Part shown: piece after piece, positions 26,830 to 34,468 of the stretch | Layout of the letters: each line of letters starts with the position of its first letter | Position numbering within the stretch: position 1 is the stretch's first letter | Origin: an uncultured Acetatifactor sp. | Lineage (GTDB): Bacteria; Bacillota; Clostridia; Lachnospirales; Lachnospiraceae | Direction: 5' to 3' | NCBI GenBank assembly: GCA_910578185.1 | Contig: CAJTPN010000019.1 | Span: 1 to 60,690 of the forward strand | DNA: 60,690 nucleotides | Position numbers and translations under genes: made by a program | The notes under the pieces: generated by a model | Databases searched by the model: none | Told to the model about the DNA's origin: nothing | Seen by the model: only the letters and a program-made list of their open reading frames with translations

Positions 26830-26898
26830 CAAGGCTTTTGCATGGCTGCGTCAGATACCTCATATACTATAGCAATATTTCATTTACAAGGTGATCAT

Positions 26899-28740
26899 TT
26901 GAAAAGGCATTCCCATCTTTCCTTGAAACAGATGCTTTTCGCCATCGTGTTTTTGCTGGCATTTTCCGGCATGACTGTTTTTCTCTTTTCCTACCAGCAT
27001 GACGAAAAGCGATTTGCCCATATTACCTCGGAGCTTTTCACGGAGGAAATGGAGTCAAATACCCTCACCATGCACTACACCCTGGCAGTACCGGAGAACT
27101 TCGGCATATATGATTATACGCCCTCCCTGCCGTGCTATGACCCGGTCAAAAGCATTCGCAGCCATGCCGGACACGAAAACGCCCTTGTGGCGCTGAATAC
27201 TCTACATACGGAGAAGCTGTCCGACCAGGACGCCTATCTATGGAAACTGATGACCCGCTCCCTGGAAAATTCCCTGGCCCTAAGCAGTTTTTCCTACTAC
27301 AGCGAACCCCTTTCCCCCGCTTCCGGTGCCCAGACGCAGCTCCCCATTCTCCTGGCGGAATATACCTTTCGCAGCCAAAAAGATGTGGAGGATTACCTGG
27401 CGCTGCTGGATCAGGCCGACGAATACTTTGCCTCCCTGCTCCTGTATGAACAGGAAAAGGCTGCCGCAGGTTTATCCACTCCCGGTTCCTTTCTGAAAGC
27501 CGTCCGAGAACAATGTGACACTATTGTCACAAAAGAATCACTTGACGCAGGCTCACACTTCCTCCAGACCACCTTCCGAGATCGGCTGGAAAACTTACTG
27601 AAGGCCGGCGAAATCACTGACAGGGATGCAGAAGACTACCTGGCACAAAATGACAGACTGCTCAAAACCGTTCTGCTGCCCGCATATACCGCACTGGGAG
27701 ACGGTCTGCTTCTGTTGGAAAACGATGATGTGCTTCCCACCGGGCTGGCCGCACTGCCGGAAGGGAAGTCTTATTATGAACATCTTCTCATATCCGAGAC
27801 CGGCTCCTACCGGCCTATCGAAGAAATTCAGAAACTGCTCACCGCTCAATTTTCCGGAGAGTATGAAGAAATACAAAAGCTTGTGGAAGCTCATCCTGAA
27901 ATTTTGCAGGCCTACGGAAACGGTACGCTTTCCGCTTTTCCGTATCATGACGCCGCCCAGATGCTGCTGGATTTGCAGACCCGGATGCGTTCGGATTTTC
28001 CCGACCTTCCGGAAGGCGCCACACAAGTATCGGTCAAAGCGGTTTCCCAAAACCTGGAAGAGTACTGTGCACCCGCATTTTACATGACCACCCCCCTGGA
28101 CGACCCGGACAGCAACTCCATCTATATCAACCGCAGAAAAACGCCCGTGGGGCTTGACCTGTATGTGACGCTGGCCCACGAAGGATATCCGGGACATCTT
28201 TATCAGAACGTATATTATAACAGACAGGCATGTATCTCAAAAGAACGGCCTGCAAGGGAGCTGTTATGGTATGGCGGTTATCTGGAAGGCTGGGCCTTAT
28301 ACGTGGAATTCCGGGCATACAATTATGCATCTGTTCTTCTCCAGGAGCATGGTCAGGATACGGAAGCGCTGATCGCACAGTTAGAAGGCCATAACCGCAG
28401 CCTGCAGCTATGCCTGTATTCCCTGATCGACATCATGATCCACTACCAGGGAGCCACCTATGGGCAGGTTGCGAAAGTTCTGGAAGGCTTCGGCATCACA
28501 GACAGCACTTCCATCAAATCTATATACAACTATATCGTGCAGGAACCCTGCAACTATCTAAAATATTATCTGGGATATCTGGAAATCATGGATTTACAAG
28601 AAAAGGCAAAAAGCCTTTGGGGAAACGACTACTCGGATTATCGATTTCATTGCTTTTATCTGGACTGCGGACCTTCGGATTTTTTATCCCTGCAGGAAAG
28701 ACTTGCGGCAGAAGCTAAGCAGGCTTCTGCCGCCGCCTGA
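26899..28740 (+). CDS. DUF885 family membrane-anchored peptidase-like protein
   Basis: A 613-residue protein with one N-terminal transmembrane anchor (QMLFAIVFLLAFSGMTVFLF) and a large extracellular part. The DUF885 hallmark HEGYPGHLYQ (a HExxxxH-type metal-binding motif) lies at about residue 430, followed by YLEGWALYVE. These resemble gluzincin-type zinc peptidases, but activity is unproven. I chose a TTG start at 26899 because AAGGTGATCAT precedes it; an in-frame ATG at 26818 behind a weaker site is possible. Divergent from the araB operon. Confidence 0.78.
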   Translation: MKRHSHLSLKQMLFAIVFLLAFSGMTVFLFSYQHDEKRFAHITSELFTEEMESNTLTMHYTLAVPENFGIYDYTPSLPCYDPVKSIRSHAGHENALVALNTLHTEKLSDQDAYLWKLMTRSLENSLALSSFSYYSEPLSPASGAQTQLPILLAEYTFRSQKDVEDYLALLDQADEYFASLLLYEQEKAAAGLSTPGSFLKAVREQCDTIVTKESLDAGSHFLQTTFRDRLENLLKAGEITDRDAEDYLAQNDRLLKTVLLPAYTALGDGLLLLENDDVLPTGLAALPEGKSYYEHLLISETGSYRPIEEIQKLLTAQFSGEYEEIQKLVEAHPEILQAYGNGTLSAFPYHDAAQMLLDLQTRMRSDFPDLPEGATQVSVKAVSQNLEEYCAPAFYMTTPLDDPDSNSIYINRRKTPVGLDLYVTLAHEGYPGHLYQNVYYNRQACISKERPARELLWYGGYLEGWALYVEFRAYNYASVLLQEHGQDTEALIAQLEGHNRSLQLCLYSLIDIMIHYQGATYGQVAKVLEGFGITDSTSIKSIYNYIVQEPCNYLKYYLGYLEIMDLQEKAKSLWGNDYSDYRFHCFYLDCGPSDFLSLQERLAAEAKQASAAA

Positions 28741-28819
28741 GCGCCGGCACAGCCTCCCGAACCAGGAAGCCAAACCCGATTCCACCAAATGCCTGCCTCT
28801 TATGATTGCATTTTGTAAC

Positions 28820-29323
28820 TCAGTTTTCCTCTTCCATCCGCTCAAGGTACCCTCTGTCCCAGAGCAGAATTTTAAGCTTTTTCGCCGCTTTCACCGCCGG
28901 CGCAGTAAAATACTGATTGGTAAGTACCGCTCCCACCATTCTGTCATAATAATCCCGCCCTGCGTAAGCTTCCTGCACGGCCTTGACTCCCACAGGAGAA
29001 GTATATCGTTTACATTGAATGGCATAGGTAACGCCCTCTTTTTCCGCCAAGATATCAATTCCGTAATCGCCGCTGCCCACCGTGACTTCCACTTCCTGAA
29101 AGCCCCGCCCTTTCAGAAGTTCCGCGCAATAATATTCAAACTCATGCCCTTCCATCAGATCAATTTCTTGCGATTTTCTTCGCCTGGCCTGCAGGAAAAG
29201 CAGCAAGCAAAAAATCAATGCGGCTATCGAAACCATTATTATAATGGTAATAGTAATTATTGTATTAATATTGCCATCCAATGTATTGCCCCTCCGTTTC
29301 TTATCCTGCGTTTCTGCTTCCAT
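28820..29323 (-). CDS. Membrane-anchored Mrr-type restriction endonuclease-like protein
   Basis: A 167-residue protein with one transmembrane helix (TIIIMVSIAALIFCLLLFLQ) near residue 35 and a cytoplasmic PD-(D/E)XK domain of the Mrr_cat type. The catalytic elements are visible: GSGDYGIDILAE (D) and YAIQCKRY (Q-x-K). Stand-alone membrane-tethered Mrr-like proteins are known in Firmicutes; their role is unclear. It is followed by the glutamine-type transporter genes on the same strand, but 40 bases away and probably unrelated to them. Confidence 0.75.
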   Translation of the reverse strand: MEAETQDKKRRGNTLDGNINTIITITIIIMVSIAALIFCLLLFLQARRRKSQEIDLMEGHEFEYYCAELLKGRGFQEVEVTVGSGDYGIDILAEKEGVTYAIQCKRYTSPVGVKAVQEAYAGRDYYDRMVGAVLTNQYFTAPAVKAAKKLKILLWDRGYLERMEEEN

Positions 29324-29364
29324 CCCGCTCCAGTACAGAGATCGCCAAGCGATTCCTTTCGCCG

Positions 29365-30108
29365 TTACAGAACCTTCGCCAGGAATTCTCGGGTACGTGC
29401 CTGCCTGGGTGCGGAAAAAATCTCCTCCGGCTTCCCTTCCTCCACAATCAGGCCTTCCGCCATAAAGATCACCCGATCTGCCACTTCCCTGGCAAATCCC
29501 ATCTCATGCGTCACCACCACCATAGTCATACCGTCCTTTGCCAGCTCCTTCATTACTTCCAGCACTTCGCCCACCATCTCCGGATCCAGCGCCGAAGTAG
29601 GTTCGTCAAAGAGCATCACCTCAGGATCCATACAAAGCGCACGCACTATGGCAATTCTCTGTTTCTGGCCACCGGACAGTTGGCTTGGATAAGCGCCCGC
29701 TCTGTCCGCCAGCCCCACCCGCTGAAGCAGAGCAAGCGCACGCTCCTCCGCATCCGCCTGCGTTTTATGCAAAAGCTTCATGGGCGCAAGCGTCATATTT
29801 TTTAGAATCGTCATATGAGGAAACAAATTAAAATGCTGAAACACCATTCCCATCTTTTGTCGGTGAAGGTTGATGTCGGCTTTTTTGTCGGTGATATCCA
29901 CTCCCTCAAACAGTATCCTCCCGGCGGTTGGTACCTCCAGCAAATTGAGACATCGCAGGAAAGTGGACTTGCCGGAGCCGGAAGGGCCAATGACAACCAC
30001 AACCTCCCCCTTGCCAATAGAAGCCGATACGCCGTCGAGGGCTTTGATCCCACCGCCTTTATAATGTTTCTGCAGCTCCCTCGCTTGAATAATATATTCA
30101 CCGCTCAC
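29365..30108 (-). CDS. glnQ: Polar amino acid ABC transporter ATP-binding protein
   Basis: A 247-residue GlnQ/HisP-type ATPase of a polar amino acid importer. Walker A GPSGSGKSTF, signature LSGGQKQRIAI, Walker B VMLFDEPTSALDPEM and the switch region VVTHEMGFAREVADRV are intact. It overlaps the permease gene by 11 bases, so the two are coupled. The substrate (glutamine, cystine or another polar amino acid) is not determinable. Symbol given by type. Confidence 0.9.
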   Translation of the reverse strand: MSGEYIIQARELQKHYKGGGIKALDGVSASIGKGEVVVVIGPSGSGKSTFLRCLNLLEVPTAGRILFEGVDITDKKADINLHRQKMGMVFQHFNLFPHMTILKNMTLAPMKLLHKTQADAEERALALLQRVGLADRAGAYPSQLSGGQKQRIAIVRALCMDPEVMLFDEPTSALDPEMVGEVLEVMKELAKDGMTMVVVTHEMGFAREVADRVIFMAEGLIVEEGKPEEIFSAPRQARTREFLAKVL

Positions 30109-30880
30109 TGTTTCTCAGCCTCCTCTCCAGCCTGCCTACCAGGAAGGTAAAGAACATAACCAGCACCAGATAAATCAACGCGGACATCAAAAGCGGGAAC
30201 AGGTAATCATAACAGTTTCCGCCTATGATATTACCCGCATATGTCACGTCTGCCAAGCCTACATAACCGGCAACCGCAGTCTCCTTCAACAGAACGATAA
30301 ATTCATTGGCCAAAGTGGGCAGTACGGCTTTAAACGCCTGAGGCAAAATAATATACCGCATAGTGGAAACATATCCAAAGCCAAGGCTGCGCCCAGCCTC
30401 CATTTGTCCCTGATCAATGGACATGATACCGCCCCGAATGATTTCCGCCACATAAGCGCCCGAATTGATGCCAAAGGAAAGAGCCCCTACCATAATTTTA
30501 TTCCGGCTGGAAGCAAAGATTACGAAATACATGATCATCAACTGCACCACCATGGGCGTACCGCGAATCACCGTCAGATATATTTTAAATACCACATTAA
30601 AAAAACCAAGCACATACTTTCCGACGCCGTGCATTTCCGTATGGTTCTTGTCCCAGGAAACACGTACCAGAGATATGACCACCCCCAGCGCAACGCCGAT
30701 GAGCAATGCCAGAAAAGTGAGCAGCAGCGTATTACCTAAGCCCTTTATGTACATCTGATATCGGTCATCAAACAGAAAGCTCTTATAAATATCATAGCCA
30801 ATGTCATTGAGCCAGCCGGGACCGTTTAGAATCCAATCCGGTGCATCCTCCAGCCAGCTTTGGGATGCCGAAAGCCTCAT
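30098..30880 (-). CDS. Polar amino acid ABC transporter permease
   Basis: A 260-residue HisM/GlnP-type permease with about five transmembrane helices and the EAA loop (MEAGRSLGFGYVSTMRYIILPQAF), which docks on the ATPase. I chose ATG 30880, eight bases after GGGAG; a TTG two codons earlier is possible. Follows the binding-protein gene and precedes the ATPase in the usual order. The binding-protein gene is separated by a GCGA-loop hairpin. Confidence 0.9.
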   Translation of the reverse strand: MRLSASQSWLEDAPDWILNGPGWLNDIGYDIYKSFLFDDRYQMYIKGLGNTLLLTFLALLIGVALGVVISLVRVSWDKNHTEMHGVGKYVLGFFNVVFKIYLTVIRGTPMVVQLMIMYFVIFASSRNKIMVGALSFGINSGAYVAEIIRGGIMSIDQGQMEAGRSLGFGYVSTMRYIILPQAFKAVLPTLANEFIVLLKETAVAGYVGLADVTYAGNIIGGNCYDYLFPLLMSALIYLVLVMFFTFLVGRLERRLRNSER

Positions 30881-30931
30881 ACACAATTCTCCCTTCCGTA
30901 AACAGAGTAGGTTTGTCCGTTATTATGAATT

Positions 30932-30953
30932 GGGGCCCAGTCGCCTGAGCCCC
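30932..30953 (-). other. mRNA hairpin between binding-protein and permease genes
   Basis: On the minus strand GGGGCTCAG-GCGA-CTGGGCCCC forms a nine-pair stem (one U-G pair) with a GNRA-type tetraloop and no U-run. It sits between the substrate-binding gene and the permease. Such hairpins protect the upstream mRNA and let the binding protein be made in excess; this role is inference. Confidence 0.6.
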
Positions 30954-31021
30954 TGAAAATACTGTCTCACATTCCAACAAACAACGTTTCCAGTCGGATC
31001 CGTCCTCCAAATCGCAGCAAT

Positions 31022-31816
31022 TCAGTTCGCCGTAATATACCTATCAATGATGGTCTGCACGGTTCCGTCCTGAATCAATTCCTGCAAAGCTGTGTTGACA
31101 GCCTCATATAATTCGATATTTTCCTTGTTCATTGCTGCCGCATACTCCTCAATGATATACTCCGTCTCCAGGATTTTCAGCCCTTCCACTTCACTTACAA
31201 AAGCCTTCGCCGGCTCATTGTCAATTACAACACAGTCCACCTTGCCGGTTTTCAATGCCTGAATGGCATCTGCGCCCTTGCTGTAACGGTCAATCTTGCC
31301 CAAACCGGCATTCTCAATATCTTTTGTGGTGTAAAGATCACCCGTAGTATTGCGCTGTACGCCCACCACATGATTTGCACCTTGGGCCTTCAGATCCTCT
31401 AAGCTCTTGATGGCACTGTCTTCCTTCACAATAATCACCTGTACGCCGGTGGCATAACTAACCGTAAAATTAACTTCCTCCTGACGATCAGGCGTAACCG
31501 TCATGCCTGCCAAACCGATATCGGCCTTGCCGCCTTTCAACGCTTCCGTGATAGAATCAAACTCCATATCATCGATCTGCAGCTCCAGCCCCAGCTTTTC
31601 CGCAATCGCAGCAGCGATCTCAGCATCTATCCCTGCCACCTTGCCGCCCTCTATGTATTCATAGGGAGGAAAAGCCGCATTTGTCGCCATGGTAAGTTTC
31701 CCTTCCACTGCGGTTTTAAAACCACGCTGTCCGCCGCTCTCCTGAGGTTCGGTACCACACGCCGCCACAGACAGCACCACTGCCAATACCAACGGCAAAA
31801 GAATCAGTTTCTTCAT
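31022..31816 (-). CDS. Polar amino acid substrate-binding lipoprotein
   Basis: A 264-residue SBP_bac_3 family binding lipoprotein. The lipobox LSVAAC places the lipidated Cys at about 20, with MKKLILLPLVL as the signal peptide. The body shows TMATNAAFPPYEYIEGGKVA, FDSITEALKGGKADIGLAGM, and VGVQRNTTGDLYT. The ATG at 31816 is preceded by AAGG eight bases upstream; longer reading frames upstream lack support. It feeds the permease and ATPase genes that follow. Confidence 0.92.
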   Translation of the reverse strand: MKKLILLPLVLAVVLSVAACGTEPQESGGQRGFKTAVEGKLTMATNAAFPPYEYIEGGKVAGIDAEIAAAIAEKLGLELQIDDMEFDSITEALKGGKADIGLAGMTVTPDRQEEVNFTVSYATGVQVIIVKEDSAIKSLEDLKAQGANHVVGVQRNTTGDLYTTKDIENAGLGKIDRYSKGADAIQALKTGKVDCVVIDNEPAKAFVSEVEGLKILETEYIIEEYAAAMNKENIELYEAVNTALQELIQDGTVQTIIDRYITAN

Positions 31817-31943
31817 CTTTATAACCTTGCCTTTCCTGTGCCCTGCCATTCTGATCGCAGACACATACATCATAAAATAGTATCTTCCCTCTTTACAGAG
31901 TATCGACTCCACCCTGGGAAGCCGATGGAGAGATATTAACACT

Positions 31944-32828
31944 TTATCCCCAAAAAGTCAATGAATTATTTCCCACACCCATTTTCTTTTCTTCCTTATA
32001 ATCCAGCAGATTTCCGATATGTTGTTTTTCAAAGAACATTTTCTTATTTGTCAGTACAATAATTGCTGCCGCAAAAAATATTATAATTGTCTCCACGCAT
32101 TTTGTCTGTGGCGTCATGGCGATTTTCTCCTGCATCGTGTTTACAAACAAATGAAATATGATACAGGCAAGCATACTGCGGTTATTCTTTACATACACCC
32201 ATGTGGTCAGAAATCCTAATGGAATGACGCCGATTAAAAAGTTCAGCACATATAACACACCAAGTTCCTGCAGTCCATAATGATATGTACCCTTAATCCA
32301 GAACAGAGGCAAGTGCCATAACGCCCATACAAAGCCGAAAATGACTGATTCCGTAAACCATGAGAAATAAGACGCTACGGAATCCTCGCCATATCCCCGC
32401 CAGCCAACCTCCTCAATAACTGCCGCAAGTAAAATCGTCAGCAGCGCAGAAGTTCCTCCGACGGAAAAAGAAAAATCTTCCGTAAAGGAAAACTGCTCTA
32501 AGGACTGTCCTGCCAATACAGAAAGCAAAATGGAAAGAGCAACAATCACCATAAACCCGAAAATTGCCCCAATAATGCTAAGCGGTTTAATACGGTAAAA
32601 ACCTATTAGTTTTCTCCTTAAATCTGCTTTTAACGCCTTATTGCCCGAAGTCAATATGGTAATAACCGCTGTGATAGCAGGAGCGGTTAAGCCCAACAGC
32701 ATCAGCAAAGCGGATATACCGTTATCATTCGCTGATTTACTGACGACTGCTGCAAAAATCCAAAATATCCATGTAACGGCAAAACAAGTGATATAAAAAC
32801 GTAATGGTCTGTATCTATACTGTTCCAT
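31944..32828 (-). CDS. CPBP family intramembrane metalloprotease
   Basis: A 294-residue multi-pass membrane protein. The CPBP/Abi (CAAX protease and bacteriocin-processing) motifs EEVGWRGYGE and FVWALWHLPLFW are clear, with a third motif ending in LACIIFHLFVN. The family is used for prenyl-protein processing or for protection against bacteriocins. The gene has an AT-rich composition and lies behind a TetR regulator; both control regions share an operator palindrome. A resistance or self-protection role is likely but inferred. Confidence 0.88.
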   Translation of the reverse strand: MEQYRYRPLRFYITCFAVTWIFWIFAAVVSKSANDNGISALLMLLGLTAPAITAVITILTSGNKALKADLRRKLIGFYRIKPLSIIGAIFGFMVIVALSILLSVLAGQSLEQFSFTEDFSFSVGGTSALLTILLAAVIEEVGWRGYGEDSVASYFSWFTESVIFGFVWALWHLPLFWIKGTYHYGLQELGVLYVLNFLIGVIPLGFLTTWVYVKNNRSMLACIIFHLFVNTMQEKIAMTPQTKCVETIIIFFAAAIIVLTNKKMFFEKQHIGNLLDYKEEKKMGVGNNSLTFWG

Positions 32829-32885
32829 AAGCTCCCTCCCAAAATCAAATTTGACAAATTGAATAAAAATAATACCATAATTTGT

Positions 32886-32898
32886 AGACTGTCAGCCT
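32886..32898 (-). promoter_or_regulatory. Probable TetR operator in front of the CPBP gene
   Basis: AGACTGTCAGCCT, one base away from the perfect palindrome AGACTG-T-CAGTCT found at the tetR promoter (33632-33644). A -10-like TATTAT lies just downstream on the minus strand, so binding would block the promoter. Confidence 0.6.
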
Positions 32899-32960
32899 GT
32901 CGGTTATGGATTGAAAATTAAGGAACTGTAATGTCCCTTAAAATCAAATCTAATTTAATA

Positions 32961-33608
32961 TTACTTATCATTATCTTGAAAAATAGGCATGATGGCTGAT
33001 TTCATACTGTTTTGCTCCATACTTAAGAGCCTTTCCAGATTATAAATAAATGCAGCTATCTTTTTTTGCTTTTCTTCTATGCTATGTTCCATAAGGTCAT
33101 CAAATATTGTGTTTGCATACAGGAAAGTCATTTCTGCAACTTCTTCGGGATAATTTGTTTCACATATACCCTGTACAATACTTTCCCGTATTAATTCGGT
33201 TATAAGCGGATTAATTTCAGATAGAATACATTTTTGCATTTTTTGGTGCATAAGGGCATTTTGTGGTCTATGCGCCTGTTTCAGAAGACCGTGACTGAAA
33301 TTTTTGTCGTCTACCCTAAGGGCAAGCATCATCTTTGTAAGCCGCTGCAATATAGGCTCATCTTTTTCTGATATAATTTTTTCCACTTTTTTTGCCAATC
33401 TTTTTACCATACGTTCAATCATAGCATCCAGAATTTCTTCCTTTGACTTGAAATGATAGTATAGCGTGCCTCTGGCAATGCCAATCTCATTTAAAATATC
33501 AGTCGTACTTGTGCTGTCAAAGCCTTTTGCTCCAAATAAATATTCTGCTGCATCCAATATCTCATTTTTTCGTTCTTCTGCTTCTTTCACCACTCGCATT
33601 TCGTTCAC
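32961..33608 (-). CDS. TetR family transcriptional regulator
   Basis: A 215-residue repressor. The helix-turn-helix (TTDILNEIGIARGTLYYHF) is at residues 35-55, and the rest is a ligand-binding helical domain. It is transcribed in the same direction as the CPBP protease gene and should control it and itself, judging by matching operators. The start is GTG at 33608; an in-frame ATG at 33599 is possible. Effector unknown. Confidence 0.9.
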   Translation of the reverse strand: MNEMRVVKEAEERKNEILDAAEYLFGAKGFDSTSTTDILNEIGIARGTLYYHFKSKEEILDAMIERMVKRLAKKVEKIISEKDEPILQRLTKMMLALRVDDKNFSHGLLKQAHRPQNALMHQKMQKCILSEINPLITELIRESIVQGICETNYPEEVAEMTFLYANTIFDDLMEHSIEEKQKKIAAFIYNLERLLSMEQNSMKSAIMPIFQDNDK

Positions 33609-33631
33609 CCACTATAATCCCCTGCATAGAC

Positions 33632-33674
33632 AGACTGTCAGTCTAATAGCAACGCTTAGAGAATCCGCTGTCAA
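33632..33674 (-). promoter_or_regulatory. tetR promoter with overlapping operator
   Basis: On the minus strand TTGACA (33669-33674), a 17-base spacer and TGCTAT (33646-33651). Immediately downstream is the perfect palindrome AGACTGTCAGTCT (33632-33644), well placed for autorepression. Confidence 0.7.
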
Positions 33675-33735
33675 CACCGACATTCAGAAAGGCAAAACAG
33701 CGTACCAGTCAGCACAGATAGTCTTGGCAGGGCTG

Positions 33736-33766
33736 GCTTACAGGGATGTAGGACAGCCCTGTAAGC
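33736..33766 (-). other. Stem-loop of unclear role upstream of tetR
   Basis: A ten-pair perfect stem, GCTTACAGGG (33736-33745) with CCCTGTAAGC (33757-33766). An alternative pairing, CAGGGCTG (33729-33736) with CAGCCCTG (33754-33761), excludes part of the first. No U-run follows on the minus strand, so it is not a standard terminator. Confidence 0.45.
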
Positions 33767-33795
33767 GGCGCTGTTCACCAATCTGAAAAGGAAGT

Positions 33796-34410
33796 TTATA
33801 ACTGTTCCTGAAGTTCCTTTACCTTTTCAAGTATCTCCTTGTCAAGCCCTGAAACATGCTCCAATTTTTCCAGTATCGGTTTACAAGTCAGAAGCACTTG
33901 AAAGGAATAATAATAACAGCAGCTAAAAAATTCCGGCGATTCGTCATATGTTTCGTACAGTTCCTCCTCCGCATCCTCATCACAATCCTCAGGAGCGAGA
34001 AATTCCTCCTTCAGCATATCAGAAAAGAGAGGGAAAGTTTCCCAATCCTCTTCCTCCTCATATTCCTCATAATAATCATGATAGCATTCCGCAATCAGAG
34101 AAAAAAAGTCCAGCAGTTCCTCCACAACATAGCGTGCGCATTGATTGCTTTCCATCTCGGCAGCCGCCTTGTCAAAAGCGCGGACTAAAAATATCATGGC
34201 AAAGGGTGTGGAATGCCAAAGCGTACTCTGATGCTCAATAAAATTCTCAATCTCGCTTAACGCCTCCTTTACTTTGTTCCTGTTGGCCATTTCCTCAACA
34301 GTCTTCAACTCATCCTGCAAGTCCGTGGCTAAACCGTATGCGGTTGTAATCCTGTGCCAGGGCACTTCCTCCAACTTTAAATTCTGAATATACGCCTGAT
34401 TTTGATCCAT
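33796..34410 (-). CDS. Hypothetical acidic protein
   Basis: A 204-residue protein I cannot name. It is largely helical by its look, with an extremely acidic stretch (YHDYYEEYEEEEDWETFP). It has no signal peptide or transmembrane segment. The ATG at 34410 follows GGAGAG closely, so translation is plausible. It lies between the PL11 lyase gene and the tetR gene; the start of tetR is separated by a stem-loop. Acidic intracellular proteins of this size can be immunity or anti-restriction proteins, but nothing here proves that. Confidence 0.5.
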   Translation of the reverse strand: MDQNQAYIQNLKLEEVPWHRITTAYGLATDLQDELKTVEEMANRNKVKEALSEIENFIEHQSTLWHSTPFAMIFLVRAFDKAAAEMESNQCARYVVEELLDFFSLIAECYHDYYEEYEEEEDWETFPLFSDMLKEEFLAPEDCDEDAEEELYETYDESPEFFSCCYYYSFQVLLTCKPILEKLEHVSGLDKEILEKVKELQEQL

Positions 34411-34468
34411 TTTTCTCTCCTTTTCCAAGACAGTCATGCGCTTTTGGCGCCTTGTCTCCACATTGCCT

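Noticed and set aside
29870..30064. Plus-strand frame opposite glnQ
   Set aside because: Antisense of a conserved ATPase gene.
30932..30953. GC-rich hairpin as a terminator
   Set aside because: No U-run on either strand and the transporter genes are likely one operon; called a stabilising hairpin instead.
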